Shown here: positions 25,458 to 33,849 of the stretch, one piece after another
Layout of the letters: each line of letters starts with the position of its first letter
Numbering within the stretch: the first letter of the stretch is position 1
Assembly: GCF_001565895.1 (NCBI RefSeq)
Contig: NZ_LSNE01000005.1
Span: 867,562 to 916,887 of the forward strand
From: Paraglaciecola hydrolytica
GTDB lineage: Bacteria > Pseudomonadota > Gammaproteobacteria > Enterobacterales > Alteromonadaceae
Direction of reading: 5' to 3'
DNA: 49,326 nucleotides
Position numbers and translations under genes: made by a program
The notes under the pieces: model-generated
Told to the model about the DNA's origin: nothing
The model's input: only the letters and a program-made list of their open reading frames with translations
Database searches by the model: none

Positions 25458-25481
25458 ATAAAAGGCAGATTTCTCTGCCTT
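25455..25481 (-). terminator. Intrinsic terminator near the right island end
   Basis: AAGGCAGA (25462-25469) pairs perfectly with TCTGCCTT (25474-25481) through a TTTC loop; on the minus strand it is followed by TTTTATTTG. It would stop transcripts leaving the outer-membrane protein gene and entering the island, mirroring the terminator at 6845-6879. Confidence 0.75.
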
Positions 25482-25523
25482 AATACACATTATACACAGT
25501 TAAATCACCTATATATAACTCCG

Positions 25524-25534
25524 ATGTCGGTTTT
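25524..25534. repeat. Right arm of a split palindrome (candidate island attachment half-site)
   Basis: ATGTCGGTTTT here is the reverse complement of 6745-6755 and is continued by more T residues to 25537. It lies 12 bp from the stop codon of the outer-membrane protein gene. Just inside it, read inward, GAGTTATATATAG resembles GAGTATATAG just inside the left arm, so short imperfect terminal inverted repeats may exist. Confidence 0.5.
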
Positions 25535-25546
25535 TTTATTCAACTC

Positions 25547-26764
25547 CTAATAAGACCAGCGGTATTGCAACACTGCCATGCTTTGTTGCTGCTCTATTTG
25601 TGGATCTTGTTTGAGCGATAAACGACTCGCCGCATAGTTACGATTAAAGTGCTGCTCCAATCCAAATTGCCACTGTGCATTAAAATCATAACGCCACGCC
25701 AGTGTCAGCGCTTCACCATGGCTGTCGTTCCAGTCCCAAGGAAAAACATCATCTTCAGTGACCTCAAACTTATCAAAACGCGCACTTAACCTATGAGGTC
25801 CTAATGTATGACTTAACAATATATACCAAGCGTCAAAATCAGCGGCGACATAACGTTTGCCCATCACGGTATCACCTGACATCCACTGGGCAACGGCTCG
25901 TGTATTGGCACTAAACTGATGTTGCATGGCTAAGGAATGAAAACGTGTACGCCAACCATATATACGCTGAGCATTGAGCTGATTGGGATCGGCTTGATTA
26001 TCGTAATAATAGTAACGCACACTGCTTTGTTTATAGTATTCAAGATGAGCTCCGACATAAAAACCTAAACGCCCATCAAATTCGTGAAAGGGCTCAACAT
26101 ACGCCGGGTGGTTGAGGCGATAAGCGCCTGTGACACTAGGATAGGCCGCCATCGGAATTTGTTCGTTGTATAGGCTCTGCCTGTCATGCATGGCAAAACC
26201 ACGCCAAGTTAACATTGCGCCCATGGGATCGTTGCCTTTAAAAAGCCCACCATGCAGTTCCCATGAAAATGCACTGTTGCGCACCCTACCAGGACTAAAT
26301 AAGGTCATTTCAAGCCCAGCTATACGTAACTCTTCACCCAACCAACTATTTATTGCCGATTGGGTATAACTATAAGGAGATAACCAGCCTTGCGCAGTGT
26401 TTTCCAGCGACATGGCGGGATAAAACAATCCGGCTCTAGCGCGCCAACGCACTGTATCTTGACTCAAGGGTTTATAACTGAGCAGGGCTTGAGATAAACC
26501 TATATTTTGCTCGCCCAAGGGATAATAGTTCGCCACTACTTCGTAACTCAGGCCAGAACTAAAACTATCACTGACATCTAACACTGCTTGTTGGATATTG
26601 GCACCACTGTGTGAATAAGCCAAAATGCCGGTATCACCTGCATACCATGAAGCTTGTTGGTCGGCATTAACGTAGTTTGCCTGCACCAGCACATTGATTT
26701 CTGCCGCTTGCAGACCAGATGTAAACGCAAAACTCGCAGCAAATAATGCCAAGACCTTTTTCAT
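25547..26764 (-). CDS. Outer-membrane beta-barrel protein (porin-like), unknown substrate
   Basis: A 405-aa exported protein. The signal peptide MKKVLALFAASFAFTSGLQA is cleaved before AEINVLVQ. The mature part is a succession of amphipathic strands with many aromatic girdle residues (VRYYYYDNQ, DAWYILLSHTLG, ALTLAWRYDF) and ends in a Tyr after VLQYRWSY, as in barrel proteins inserted by BAM. It follows a cupredoxin-like gene and a GGDEF/EAL gene with 2 bp of spacing, so it is the third gene of that operon. It may be a channel linked to the signalling system. It is the first core gene right of the island. Confidence 0.65.
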   Translation of the reverse strand: MKKVLALFAASFAFTSGLQAAEINVLVQANYVNADQQASWYAGDTGILAYSHSGANIQQAVLDVSDSFSSGLSYEVVANYYPLGEQNIGLSQALLSYKPLSQDTVRWRARAGLFYPAMSLENTAQGWLSPYSYTQSAINSWLGEELRIAGLEMTLFSPGRVRNSAFSWELHGGLFKGNDPMGAMLTWRGFAMHDRQSLYNEQIPMAAYPSVTGAYRLNHPAYVEPFHEFDGRLGFYVGAHLEYYKQSSVRYYYYDNQADPNQLNAQRIYGWRTRFHSLAMQHQFSANTRAVAQWMSGDTVMGKRYVAADFDAWYILLSHTLGPHRLSARFDKFEVTEDDVFPWDWNDSHGEALTLAWRYDFNAQWQFGLEQHFNRNYAASRLSLKQDPQIEQQQSMAVLQYRWSY

Positions 26765-26766
26765 AT

Positions 26767-29118
26767 TTATGCTTCCACCCGATGAAAGTTGTGATACCAG
26801 GTCTCAAATTGTGCCGCCGGTAAGGCCTTACTTAAATAATAGCCCTGAGCCTTGGTGCAATTAATACTTTGTAAAAACTCCAAAGTCGCTAAGTCTTCAA
26901 CCCCTTCAGCGACAGTTTGTAAGCTGAGGTTTTGTGCTAAGGAGACCAAGGTTTTGACCATAATTTGATCGTCTTTGTTGTTAGCTAAATCGAGTACAAA
27001 GGCTTTATCAATTTTGAGTTCATGTACCGGCATTTTTTTCAATTGAGCCATAGACGAAAAACCTGTGCCAAAATCATCTATGGATAAAATGACTCCCATA
27101 GAGCGTAAAGTATGCAAGGCTTTTAGGGCATTTTCTGGATTACCCATCACGGCGCTTTCGGTGACTTCTAAGGTCAATAAATCGGCGGCTAAATCATACT
27201 TACTGAGCAGTTTGGCAATGTAAGCGGGCAACTGCATATCCACTAAATCCATAGCCGAAATATTTACCGCCAAACTTAAAGTGATATTCTGACTCTGCCA
27301 GTTTTTTAACTGCATACAGGCCGTATTGAGCGCCCAGTGGGTAACATGCCGAATGGCTCCGGTTTGTTCCGCCAAAGGAATAAAATCATCAGGAGCAATA
27401 AAACCATGCTGGGGATGGATCCAGCGGATCAAACATTCGGCAGTTGTAATTTTATTGTCTGCAATGGCTAACTTGGGCTGATAATAAAGTTGCAGTTGAC
27501 CGGCGACTAACGCACCTTTTAACTCCGACATTAAACTTAAACGCATCACCGAATGTTTATTTAATTCAGGCTGATACAAGGCATAACGGTAATGCTGGTC
27601 TTTACAGCTATACATCGCAATATCAGCACATTGCAATAGTCCTTGCTCGTTAATGGCATGCTCAGGATAAACTGCCAGTCCGATACTCACATCAATGTCC
27701 AGATTCAAACCATCAACAGCAAAAGGCTGCTCAAATAACGCCACCACAGCTTGGGCAATCGCCTCAGGATCGGCCTTGCGACCTTCTTCATTCAAAGCCT
27801 CAATGATGATACCAAACTCATCACCACCTAAGCGGGCAAAAAAAGCCTTAGTACCTGTATAGGTTTTTAATCGCTGGGCAATCATTTGTAATAGGTGATC
27901 CCCCTTTTCATGGCTGATGGTGTCGTTAATTTCCTTAAAACGATCCACATCCATGGTTAATACGATAAGTTTAGCGGCAATGTTTTGCTCAATACTACGG
28001 GTGATATGCTGATGAAACTGGATACGGTTAGGCAAACCTGTCAGCTCATCAAAAAACGCCAGATGATTTATCTCTTTTTCTCTTTCAATAATGCCATTTT
28101 GCATGTCATTAATTGCCGCAGTCAGGGTCACAACTTCTTTTGTATTGGATTGTGGAAATTGTTGAACATATTTACCCAAGCTGATTTTTCTAGCGATAGC
28201 AATCAAGTCTTCTAATGGCCGTGTAATAGTGCGCGACATTACTATCGCACTAATTAGGGCTAACACCCCCGCCACACTCAAGATGATCACTAGCTGTTCA
28301 ATCAAACTTTGGGTAGACAAATAAGCCTTGGTTTCTTGAGTGGCCAACAAGGTATAAACCGGACTCTCGCCCCATCGCCCAAGCTGACTGCTGCCATAAA
28401 TGTAGTTTTCATCTGCCAGAGTTAGCTCGTGTAATGTTGGAGCGATAACAATCGTGTGACTGCCAAGCTCTGTCGCTAGTTGCGGGGCAAATGTTGATGT
28501 CAGAATAGTGGCGGTGTCTGGATGATAAACACTGATTTGCATATCAGTGAGGCTCACTAACTTTTGATCAAACAATCTATCAGCGCGAATCCCCATAATC
28601 AGCCAGGCATTGTTTTGTACTGAGCTTTCTACAAATTTAAGCGCTACGGCTTCTAACAAATAAAACTGCCCGCCATGTTGGTACCAATGCAAACCAGACT
28701 GACGCAGTTCACTTAGCGCGTTTTCATCCATCACACTGTTATCTTGAGAGCTCACGAGTGGCACATAATCAGCGTCTAATACCCAAAAAATATCGGCTAG
28801 GGAGCGTGCCTGAAAATTTTCCATCGCTGAATACAATGACTTTTTATCGTCAGCTGCCGTAGCGATTAATTGTTTGATACTGAAATCTTTCGCTAGGATA
28901 ATTAGGTTTGAGCGTAATACTGAGGCTGTGTTAGAGATTTTTTCTGCTACTACACTGGCTGAGGTTCTAACATGGGACTGCAATTGTTCAGTAGAGTGGT
29001 TATACGTTGCACGCCATACAAACAGCACTGTTACCAATACAATCAGTGTCAGCAGGCTCAAAAAAATCAAGGCCATACGCCGCTGTAAAGAAAAATGCCT
29101 GAGGGACGTTTTACTCAT
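26767..29118 (-). CDS. Membrane-bound GGDEF/EAL c-di-GMP signalling protein
   Basis: A 783-aa inner-membrane protein. An N-terminal helix (MALIFLSLLTLIVLVTVLFVW) and a second helix (IEQLVIILSVAGVLALISAIVM) bracket a periplasmic sensor of about 250 residues; a HAMP segment (SRTITRPLEDLIAIARKIS) follows. The GGDEF domain has the intact motif LGGDEFG (GGDEF at 431-435). The EAL domain has ECL in place of EAL (561-563) but keeps VNISAMDL, VTESAVM, IDDFGTGFSS and QTVAEGVED, so it may still degrade c-di-GMP. I start at 29118, where the ATG overlaps the previous stop by 8 nt; 29130 is also possible. It lies between a cupredoxin-like and an outer-membrane gene. Confidence 0.8.
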   Translation of the reverse strand: MSKTSLRHFSLQRRMALIFLSLLTLIVLVTVLFVWRATYNHSTEQLQSHVRTSASVVAEKISNTASVLRSNLIILAKDFSIKQLIATAADDKKSLYSAMENFQARSLADIFWVLDADYVPLVSSQDNSVMDENALSELRQSGLHWYQHGGQFYLLEAVALKFVESSVQNNAWLIMGIRADRLFDQKLVSLTDMQISVYHPDTATILTSTFAPQLATELGSHTIVIAPTLHELTLADENYIYGSSQLGRWGESPVYTLLATQETKAYLSTQSLIEQLVIILSVAGVLALISAIVMSRTITRPLEDLIAIARKISLGKYVQQFPQSNTKEVVTLTAAINDMQNGIIEREKEINHLAFFDELTGLPNRIQFHQHITRSIEQNIAAKLIVLTMDVDRFKEINDTISHEKGDHLLQMIAQRLKTYTGTKAFFARLGGDEFGIIIEALNEEGRKADPEAIAQAVVALFEQPFAVDGLNLDIDVSIGLAVYPEHAINEQGLLQCADIAMYSCKDQHYRYALYQPELNKHSVMRLSLMSELKGALVAGQLQLYYQPKLAIADNKITTAECLIRWIHPQHGFIAPDDFIPLAEQTGAIRHVTHWALNTACMQLKNWQSQNITLSLAVNISAMDLVDMQLPAYIAKLLSKYDLAADLLTLEVTESAVMGNPENALKALHTLRSMGVILSIDDFGTGFSSMAQLKKMPVHELKIDKAFVLDLANNKDDQIMVKTLVSLAQNLSLQTVAEGVEDLATLEFLQSINCTKAQGYYLSKALPAAQFETWYHNFHRVEA

Positions 29119-29755
29119 AGTCGTTGACATCGGCAGGCACAGCTTCGTATTGGTTTACATCTGGCAGCAAGGCTTGGTCTAGTTGAAAGTGCAAGCTTGT
29201 GTCGCCATTCACCACTATTATCTGTTCAAGATTTTTACTGTTTGCTTTGATACGTGGATGCCAGATATTCAAACGATACTCACCCTCGACCAAGTCAAAC
29301 TGTGTTTGCCCCTGACGATTGGTTTTTGCAAAATATGGAGTATCTACCACCAGTACATAACCCAGCATCCAATCATGAATATTGCAGCCTAGCTCGACTA
29401 TCCCGGTTTTACTGAACAATAAAGGGTTAGCGTCTAAGCCGCGATACAGTTGTAATTCAAAGGTCTTGGCGGGAGAAAACGAATAAACATGATGTTTGAT
29501 AGAATCAGAATTTGGAAAACGGATTTGACTATCTTTTTGCACCACCAAGATGTGAGGAGAAAACTGCCTATCGATCTGATCCATAATCGCTACGCTGTGT
29601 GGTGTAGATGGTGATAATGCCTTAGTTGGTGTGAGGTAGATCACGGCATTTGGCATCGCCTGATTATCTTGAGTATGCAATTCGATGTGCAACTCTGCCG
29701 CGCTAACGAGGCTGTTTAATTGAGTCAAAAAAAATAGTAAAAAAAACTTCTGCAT
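29111..29755 (-). CDS. Secreted cupredoxin-like protein (methylamine-utilisation-protein type)
   Basis: A 214-aa secreted protein. The signal peptide (KFFLLFFLTQLNSLVSA) is cleaved before AELHIE. The mature part has a blue-copper-like fold: a hydrophobic strand with FSPHILVVQKDSQIRFPNSDSIKHHVYSFS supplies the first His, and GIVELGCNIHDWMLGYVLVVD supplies the Cys and second His of a type 1 copper site. In databases such proteins are often called methylamine utilisation protein, though no methylamine genes are present here. It is the first gene of an operon with the GGDEF/EAL and outer-membrane genes. It may deliver a redox or copper signal to the periplasmic sensor of the next protein. Confidence 0.65.
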   Translation of the reverse strand: MQKFFLLFFLTQLNSLVSAAELHIELHTQDNQAMPNAVIYLTPTKALSPSTPHSVAIMDQIDRQFSPHILVVQKDSQIRFPNSDSIKHHVYSFSPAKTFELQLYRGLDANPLLFSKTGIVELGCNIHDWMLGYVLVVDTPYFAKTNRQGQTQFDLVEGEYRLNIWHPRIKANSKNLEQIIVVNGDTSLHFQLDQALLPDVNQYEAVPADVNDYE

Positions 29756-29985
29756 ATATTTCTCGTTATTATTTTTTTACTAATCAAAAGGATAGTCAAA
29801 AATTACGACTGGATAAAGCAAGACTACCATAGAAAAAAACTGATTAACCAGCGAGATTTATAGCCACTTAGCAAAGCAGACAGAATTAACTGTCAATTTC
29901 ATTCATTAAAATACACACACTAATATTGGCGAGTGGGATGAGAGGGGTTTTTGACCCTTAACTTAAGAGTAAAGTCCGTAAAAGT

Positions 29986-32900
29986 TTACAGGGTCGATAA
30001 GCTATTGAGGATGGTTTGCGCTTCTGACTTTTGTTGCTCGTTACCACTTTCAATCACTTCTTCAAGTAATTCAATGGCCGATTCGTTTTCACCAATTTCG
30101 ATATAAGCATGAGCCAGATCCAGTTTAGCGCCAATGCCACTGTCGCCGTCTACATCAACAGACTCTCCCTCGGCTGACTCTCCAAAAAACGCAGCCAAGG
30201 GAGCTGAGAGATCTAAATCTTTATCCGCGGGGGAATCATTATCTTCTGAGTCACTGTCATTTAATAAGGTTTCAACATCGAGAAAATCATCTTCATTGTT
30301 ATCTTGTGTGGACTCTTTAGCACTTTTACTCGGTGCGGCTTGTTCTGATACCTCTGGCTCTTCTGACAACAGGGCGCTGATATCCAAACCATCCAACATG
30401 GGATCGTCATTTTTATCATCCAAATCAATGGCACTGAGTAGTTCATCAAAGTTGGCTTCTTCAAGCTCATCAAGTAATGACTCGTCTTCATGGCGACTGT
30501 TGTTTTGCGCGGATTTTTTAGCGTTATCCTGTCCAGATGATTCACTTAGCCAGTCACCCAGCCCAGGCATATCATCTAGCTCATCACTTTCATCGTCATC
30601 GTCTAGTTCGTTGTCTTGCTCATCTAATTCGGCTAAAGCTTGTTCTAACAAAGCGTCATCAGGCTCTTCATCCGAGTCGTCTGTCTGAGCCGGCTCTGGC
30701 TTATTGTCAGCGTTTTTGTCGGTGGATTTATGCTGGACAAAATCCTCTGCGACCATGCCAAATTCTAAATCATCGAAAGAATCTAAGGACGAGGATTTAT
30801 TCGAAGTAAGGTCTTCTAATACCGCATCGAGTTCTTGTTTTTCAAAGTCTTCCAGCGCTTTTTCAAGTTGATCTTCATCTAAGCCGTGTTCATCTTTGCC
30901 ATGATTGCTGAGCTCTTGCTGATTTGACTCGTCGTCGGCTTCGCTGTCATCTTCGTCATCTAATTCATTTCTTTCGTGCAGGTCTGAATCAGCAAGTACT
31001 GTTTCTTCTTGTGGCGCTTCTGCTTCTGCTTCTGCTTCTGCTTCTGCTTCTGCTTCTGCTTCTGCTTCTGCTTCTGCTTCTGCTTCTGCTTCTGCTTCTG
31101 CTTCTGCTTCTAACACGTCATCGGTTTCGAGTTCGGCGTCAGCAAGCTCTAGTTCATCATCTTCTGACGTTTCTAAGTCCGCGTCTGCTAACTCTGCCTC
31201 AGGTAATAAGTCCTCTGCAGCTCCACTGATTTCTAATTCTTCTTCGTCATCTTGTTCGGGTGATACTTCATCACCTTCGACATCGACAACTTCACTTAAG
31301 TCATCCTCGCCAATGTCATTACTTAACTCAGATTGACTGGTTTCTCCTAGCTCATCATCTGCAAGTTCGTCATCTTCCAGTTCAGTTTCATATTCGGTAA
31401 ATTCGGCCAGGTTAGCTGGTGCAGGTTTATCATCTTGCTCATCAGCCACAGGTTCAGATGCAGCTGAAGAGGGACTTGATGTGGCATCATTTGGTGATTG
31501 CGCAGTATCGTCGTCTAATACATCAAGGAAATCGGGTTCAAAACCACCTTCTTCGTCAAACCCTTCTGCCAGTGAATCTTCATCCAGCTTTTTAATACTG
31601 GGCTGCACAATCTGATCTTGCTCGTCATCATCATCTCCATCATCGCCCATCAGATCGCGCATTTGCTCTACTTGCTCTAACTCATCAAGCAAATTGCCGG
31701 TAATATTGTCCAACTCAGCATTTTGTGCGGCAATTTCTTTATCGAGTTGCTGCAACATTTCTTCGTTGATTTCTTCGCCATCATCAGTAGTACCGCTGTG
31801 ACTAATCTTTGTGTCCGGCCCATCAAACAACTCTTCAATGCTGATTTCGGGTGGTTCTTCATGGTCGGTAACTTTAGTGATAACACTGGCTGCTTCTGCT
31901 GGTAATTCTGCGAGTTCAGGCTCAGCCAAGCTATCGAGCTCGTTTTCTTCTACAAGTGCGGTATCGATTAACTCGGCTTCACTGCCATCATCATCAACTT
32001 GTTCGGCTATATCGTCATCTTCGCCAAATAAACTATCAAGTTCACTTTGCTCTATTTGCGCAGAGCCTTCTTCAAACTCATCTTCTTGCTCTTCAGGCTC
32101 CAGTAAGTCATCGCCCAAGTCGTCAAAATTATCCAGTTCAGCTTCAAAGCTATCTTCAAGAGAGTCATCCAAGGCTTCATCTAAGGATTCACTTAATTCT
32201 TCAGCAAGGACATCGTCGATTAAATCATCTTCACCAAACAGATTATCGTCGTCTAGGTCTGTGTCATCTAATTCATCCGACAACTCATTACTCAGGGCAT
32301 CAGAGAGATCGTCCATCGCTGAATTATGACTATCTAGCTCAATATCATCATCCTCAACAATATTAACTGAGGTTTTGCTTACAGTGGAATTGCGGCGCAT
32401 AAGCCAATAAGCAAAACCACCTAACAGTGACAGCGACAACATGGTGCTAAGACCAATATACAACCACGCATCATCTAGCCAACTTGACTGGTTTTGTGTC
32501 TCTGTTTCTTGTTGTTGCATTGCATCTTGGGCGCGGGATTTGGCTAACAACTCTTCAATACTCTGCCCCATCTGGGTCATCTTTTGAGTTCTATCCTCCT
32601 CATCAGCGCGCATTTCATTGATATCGGTATTGACTTTATCCAGTCGCTCAAAAAGTTTTTGATTTTCGTCGAGGATCGCTTGGGCATTGGTAATTGATTC
32701 GGCAAATTGCTGCCGTATTGCCATAAACTGGCGAGTCTGTGCCTCATCGAGCGCACCAAGTTTTTGTTCGATAAGCTGTTTGGTTTCGGCAAATTCATTT
32801 TTACTGCTGTTTGCATTGCCACTTGCAGCAGATGCCATATTTTGTGCGGGAGTAGCACCTGTATTATCGGCAACTACATTGCTATTAGCCGTTTTTGTCC

Positions 32901-33387
32901 CATTGAGCTCTTTTAAACGTTGCTCGTCACGCTCGAAACGCAGCAGGGCATCGGCTTTATTAATGCTGGCGATATACCTTTCAGGCGGGAGCTCAAGCAC
33001 ATAACCATCTTTCATTAAATTCAGATTGTCATATTCAAAGGCATTAGGGTTGAGCTGGTAGATGGCATACATAACCTGATACATCGACAAATTTTTGTTT
33101 TGACGATGACGTCCAGCAATTTGCCACAGAGTATCGGCCGAAGTAATGGGGCCATAGGTAAATTCAGACAGCGTAATGCTGCCATCAGCATTAGTAATAG
33201 TATTGATATCGTAAGTACGATTGTTGCTATTGGCGTTATTGTTTGTATTACTAGAGCTTGTATTGTTAGCACTATTGTTAACAACAGGCTTACTGTTTTT
33301 TGGCCCCCTGACTTGCACTTCCGCCGAATAGGCAACAGACACAACAAAGCTAAGACAAGCCAACAGTGTTATTACTCTGTTTAGCAT
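29986..33387 (-). CDS. fimV: FimV-like pilus assembly / cell-pole protein
   Basis: An 1133-aa inner-membrane protein. The signal peptide (MLNRVITLLACLSFVVSVAYSA) begins at 33387; the longer open frame to 33522 has no support. Then come the LysM-like FimV N-terminal domain (YGPITSADTLWQIAGRHRQ ... MYQVMYAIYQLNP), a coiled-coil stretch, one transmembrane helix (AWLYIGLSTMLSLSLLGGFAYWLM), a very acidic region of about 600 residues, and the C-terminal FimV motif (KLDLAHAYIEIGENESAIELL). FimV links peptidoglycan to type IV pilus and polar signalling proteins. A perfect Ala-Glu run at about residues 760-790 is encoded by a hexanucleotide repeat. It lies in the conserved pdxB-asd-fimV order. Confidence 0.88.
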   Translation of the reverse strand: MLNRVITLLACLSFVVSVAYSAEVQVRGPKNSKPVVNNSANNTSSSNTNNNANSNNRTYDINTITNADGSITLSEFTYGPITSADTLWQIAGRHRQNKNLSMYQVMYAIYQLNPNAFEYDNLNLMKDGYVLELPPERYIASINKADALLRFERDEQRLKELNGTKTANSNVVADNTGATPAQNMASAASGNANSSKNEFAETKQLIEQKLGALDEAQTRQFMAIRQQFAESITNAQAILDENQKLFERLDKVNTDINEMRADEEDRTQKMTQMGQSIEELLAKSRAQDAMQQQETETQNQSSWLDDAWLYIGLSTMLSLSLLGGFAYWLMRRNSTVSKTSVNIVEDDDIELDSHNSAMDDLSDALSNELSDELDDTDLDDDNLFGEDDLIDDVLAEELSESLDEALDDSLEDSFEAELDNFDDLGDDLLEPEEQEDEFEEGSAQIEQSELDSLFGEDDDIAEQVDDDGSEAELIDTALVEENELDSLAEPELAELPAEAASVITKVTDHEEPPEISIEELFDGPDTKISHSGTTDDGEEINEEMLQQLDKEIAAQNAELDNITGNLLDELEQVEQMRDLMGDDGDDDDEQDQIVQPSIKKLDEDSLAEGFDEEGGFEPDFLDVLDDDTAQSPNDATSSPSSAASEPVADEQDDKPAPANLAEFTEYETELEDDELADDELGETSQSELSNDIGEDDLSEVVDVEGDEVSPEQDDEEELEISGAAEDLLPEAELADADLETSEDDELELADAELETDDVLEAEAEAEAEAEAEAEAEAEAEAEAEAEAEAEAPQEETVLADSDLHERNELDDEDDSEADDESNQQELSNHGKDEHGLDEDQLEKALEDFEKQELDAVLEDLTSNKSSSLDSFDDLEFGMVAEDFVQHKSTDKNADNKPEPAQTDDSDEEPDDALLEQALAELDEQDNELDDDDESDELDDMPGLGDWLSESSGQDNAKKSAQNNSRHEDESLLDELEEANFDELLSAIDLDDKNDDPMLDGLDISALLSEEPEVSEQAAPSKSAKESTQDNNEDDFLDVETLLNDSDSEDNDSPADKDLDLSAPLAAFFGESAEGESVDVDGDSGIGAKLDLAHAYIEIGENESAIELLEEVIESGNEQQKSEAQTILNSLSTL
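31016..31111. repeat. Hexanucleotide tandem repeat inside fimV
   Basis: About 16 perfect copies of TGCTTC (plus-strand reading), coding for an alternating Glu-Ala run in FimV. Since the unit is two codons, gain or loss of units keeps the frame and changes only the length of the acidic linker. Confidence 0.9.
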
Positions 33388-33849
33388 TAGCCTAGTCAAG
33401 CTTGATATCTCAATCTGGTTTGTGTCATGTATTTTGCTATTCCGCGCAGCACTGATAAATCCCATTATAAACCGGTGAATGTCAGTATGATGTCGCTCAT
33501 GAACGACTATAAACCTGACCAATGCAACGGATATTTATACTTATAATTCTGTTAGTTAGCGATAAAACAAGAGCTAAACCTGCGTCAAATAAGTGTCATT
33601 GCGCATCTTATTAGCACACCTAATTAACAAATACTTAGCAAATCACATTCCAACATTTGCTCATGCGCTAAAAATCATCCGCTTAACTATAAACCAGATG
33701 CGAATTGGGATCTAGAAAGCACAGAACTAAGTCTGCTATTGGTTCATCATTTTGCACAATGGACTATTAGGTAATCGGCATATCAGGGGAATTCATAAGC
33801 GCCGTATACTAGGATATATATGGCGCTTATGGGTTAAAACAGGTTTTAA
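33388..33849. other. Intergenic region between fimV and asd
   Basis: No gene is supported. The A/T-rich part next to fimV probably holds its promoter. A 9-bp inverted repeat, ATAAGCGCC (33795-33803) and GGCGCTTAT (33822-33830), lies just downstream of asd and may end or attenuate the asd transcript; there is no clear T-run. Confidence 0.4.

Noticed and set aside
30134-32366. Long open frames on the plus strand opposite fimV, including a poly-Leu stretch
   Set aside because: They are low-complexity mirror images of the acidic FimV region (Ser- or Leu-rich), with no domain and no ribosome-binding site.
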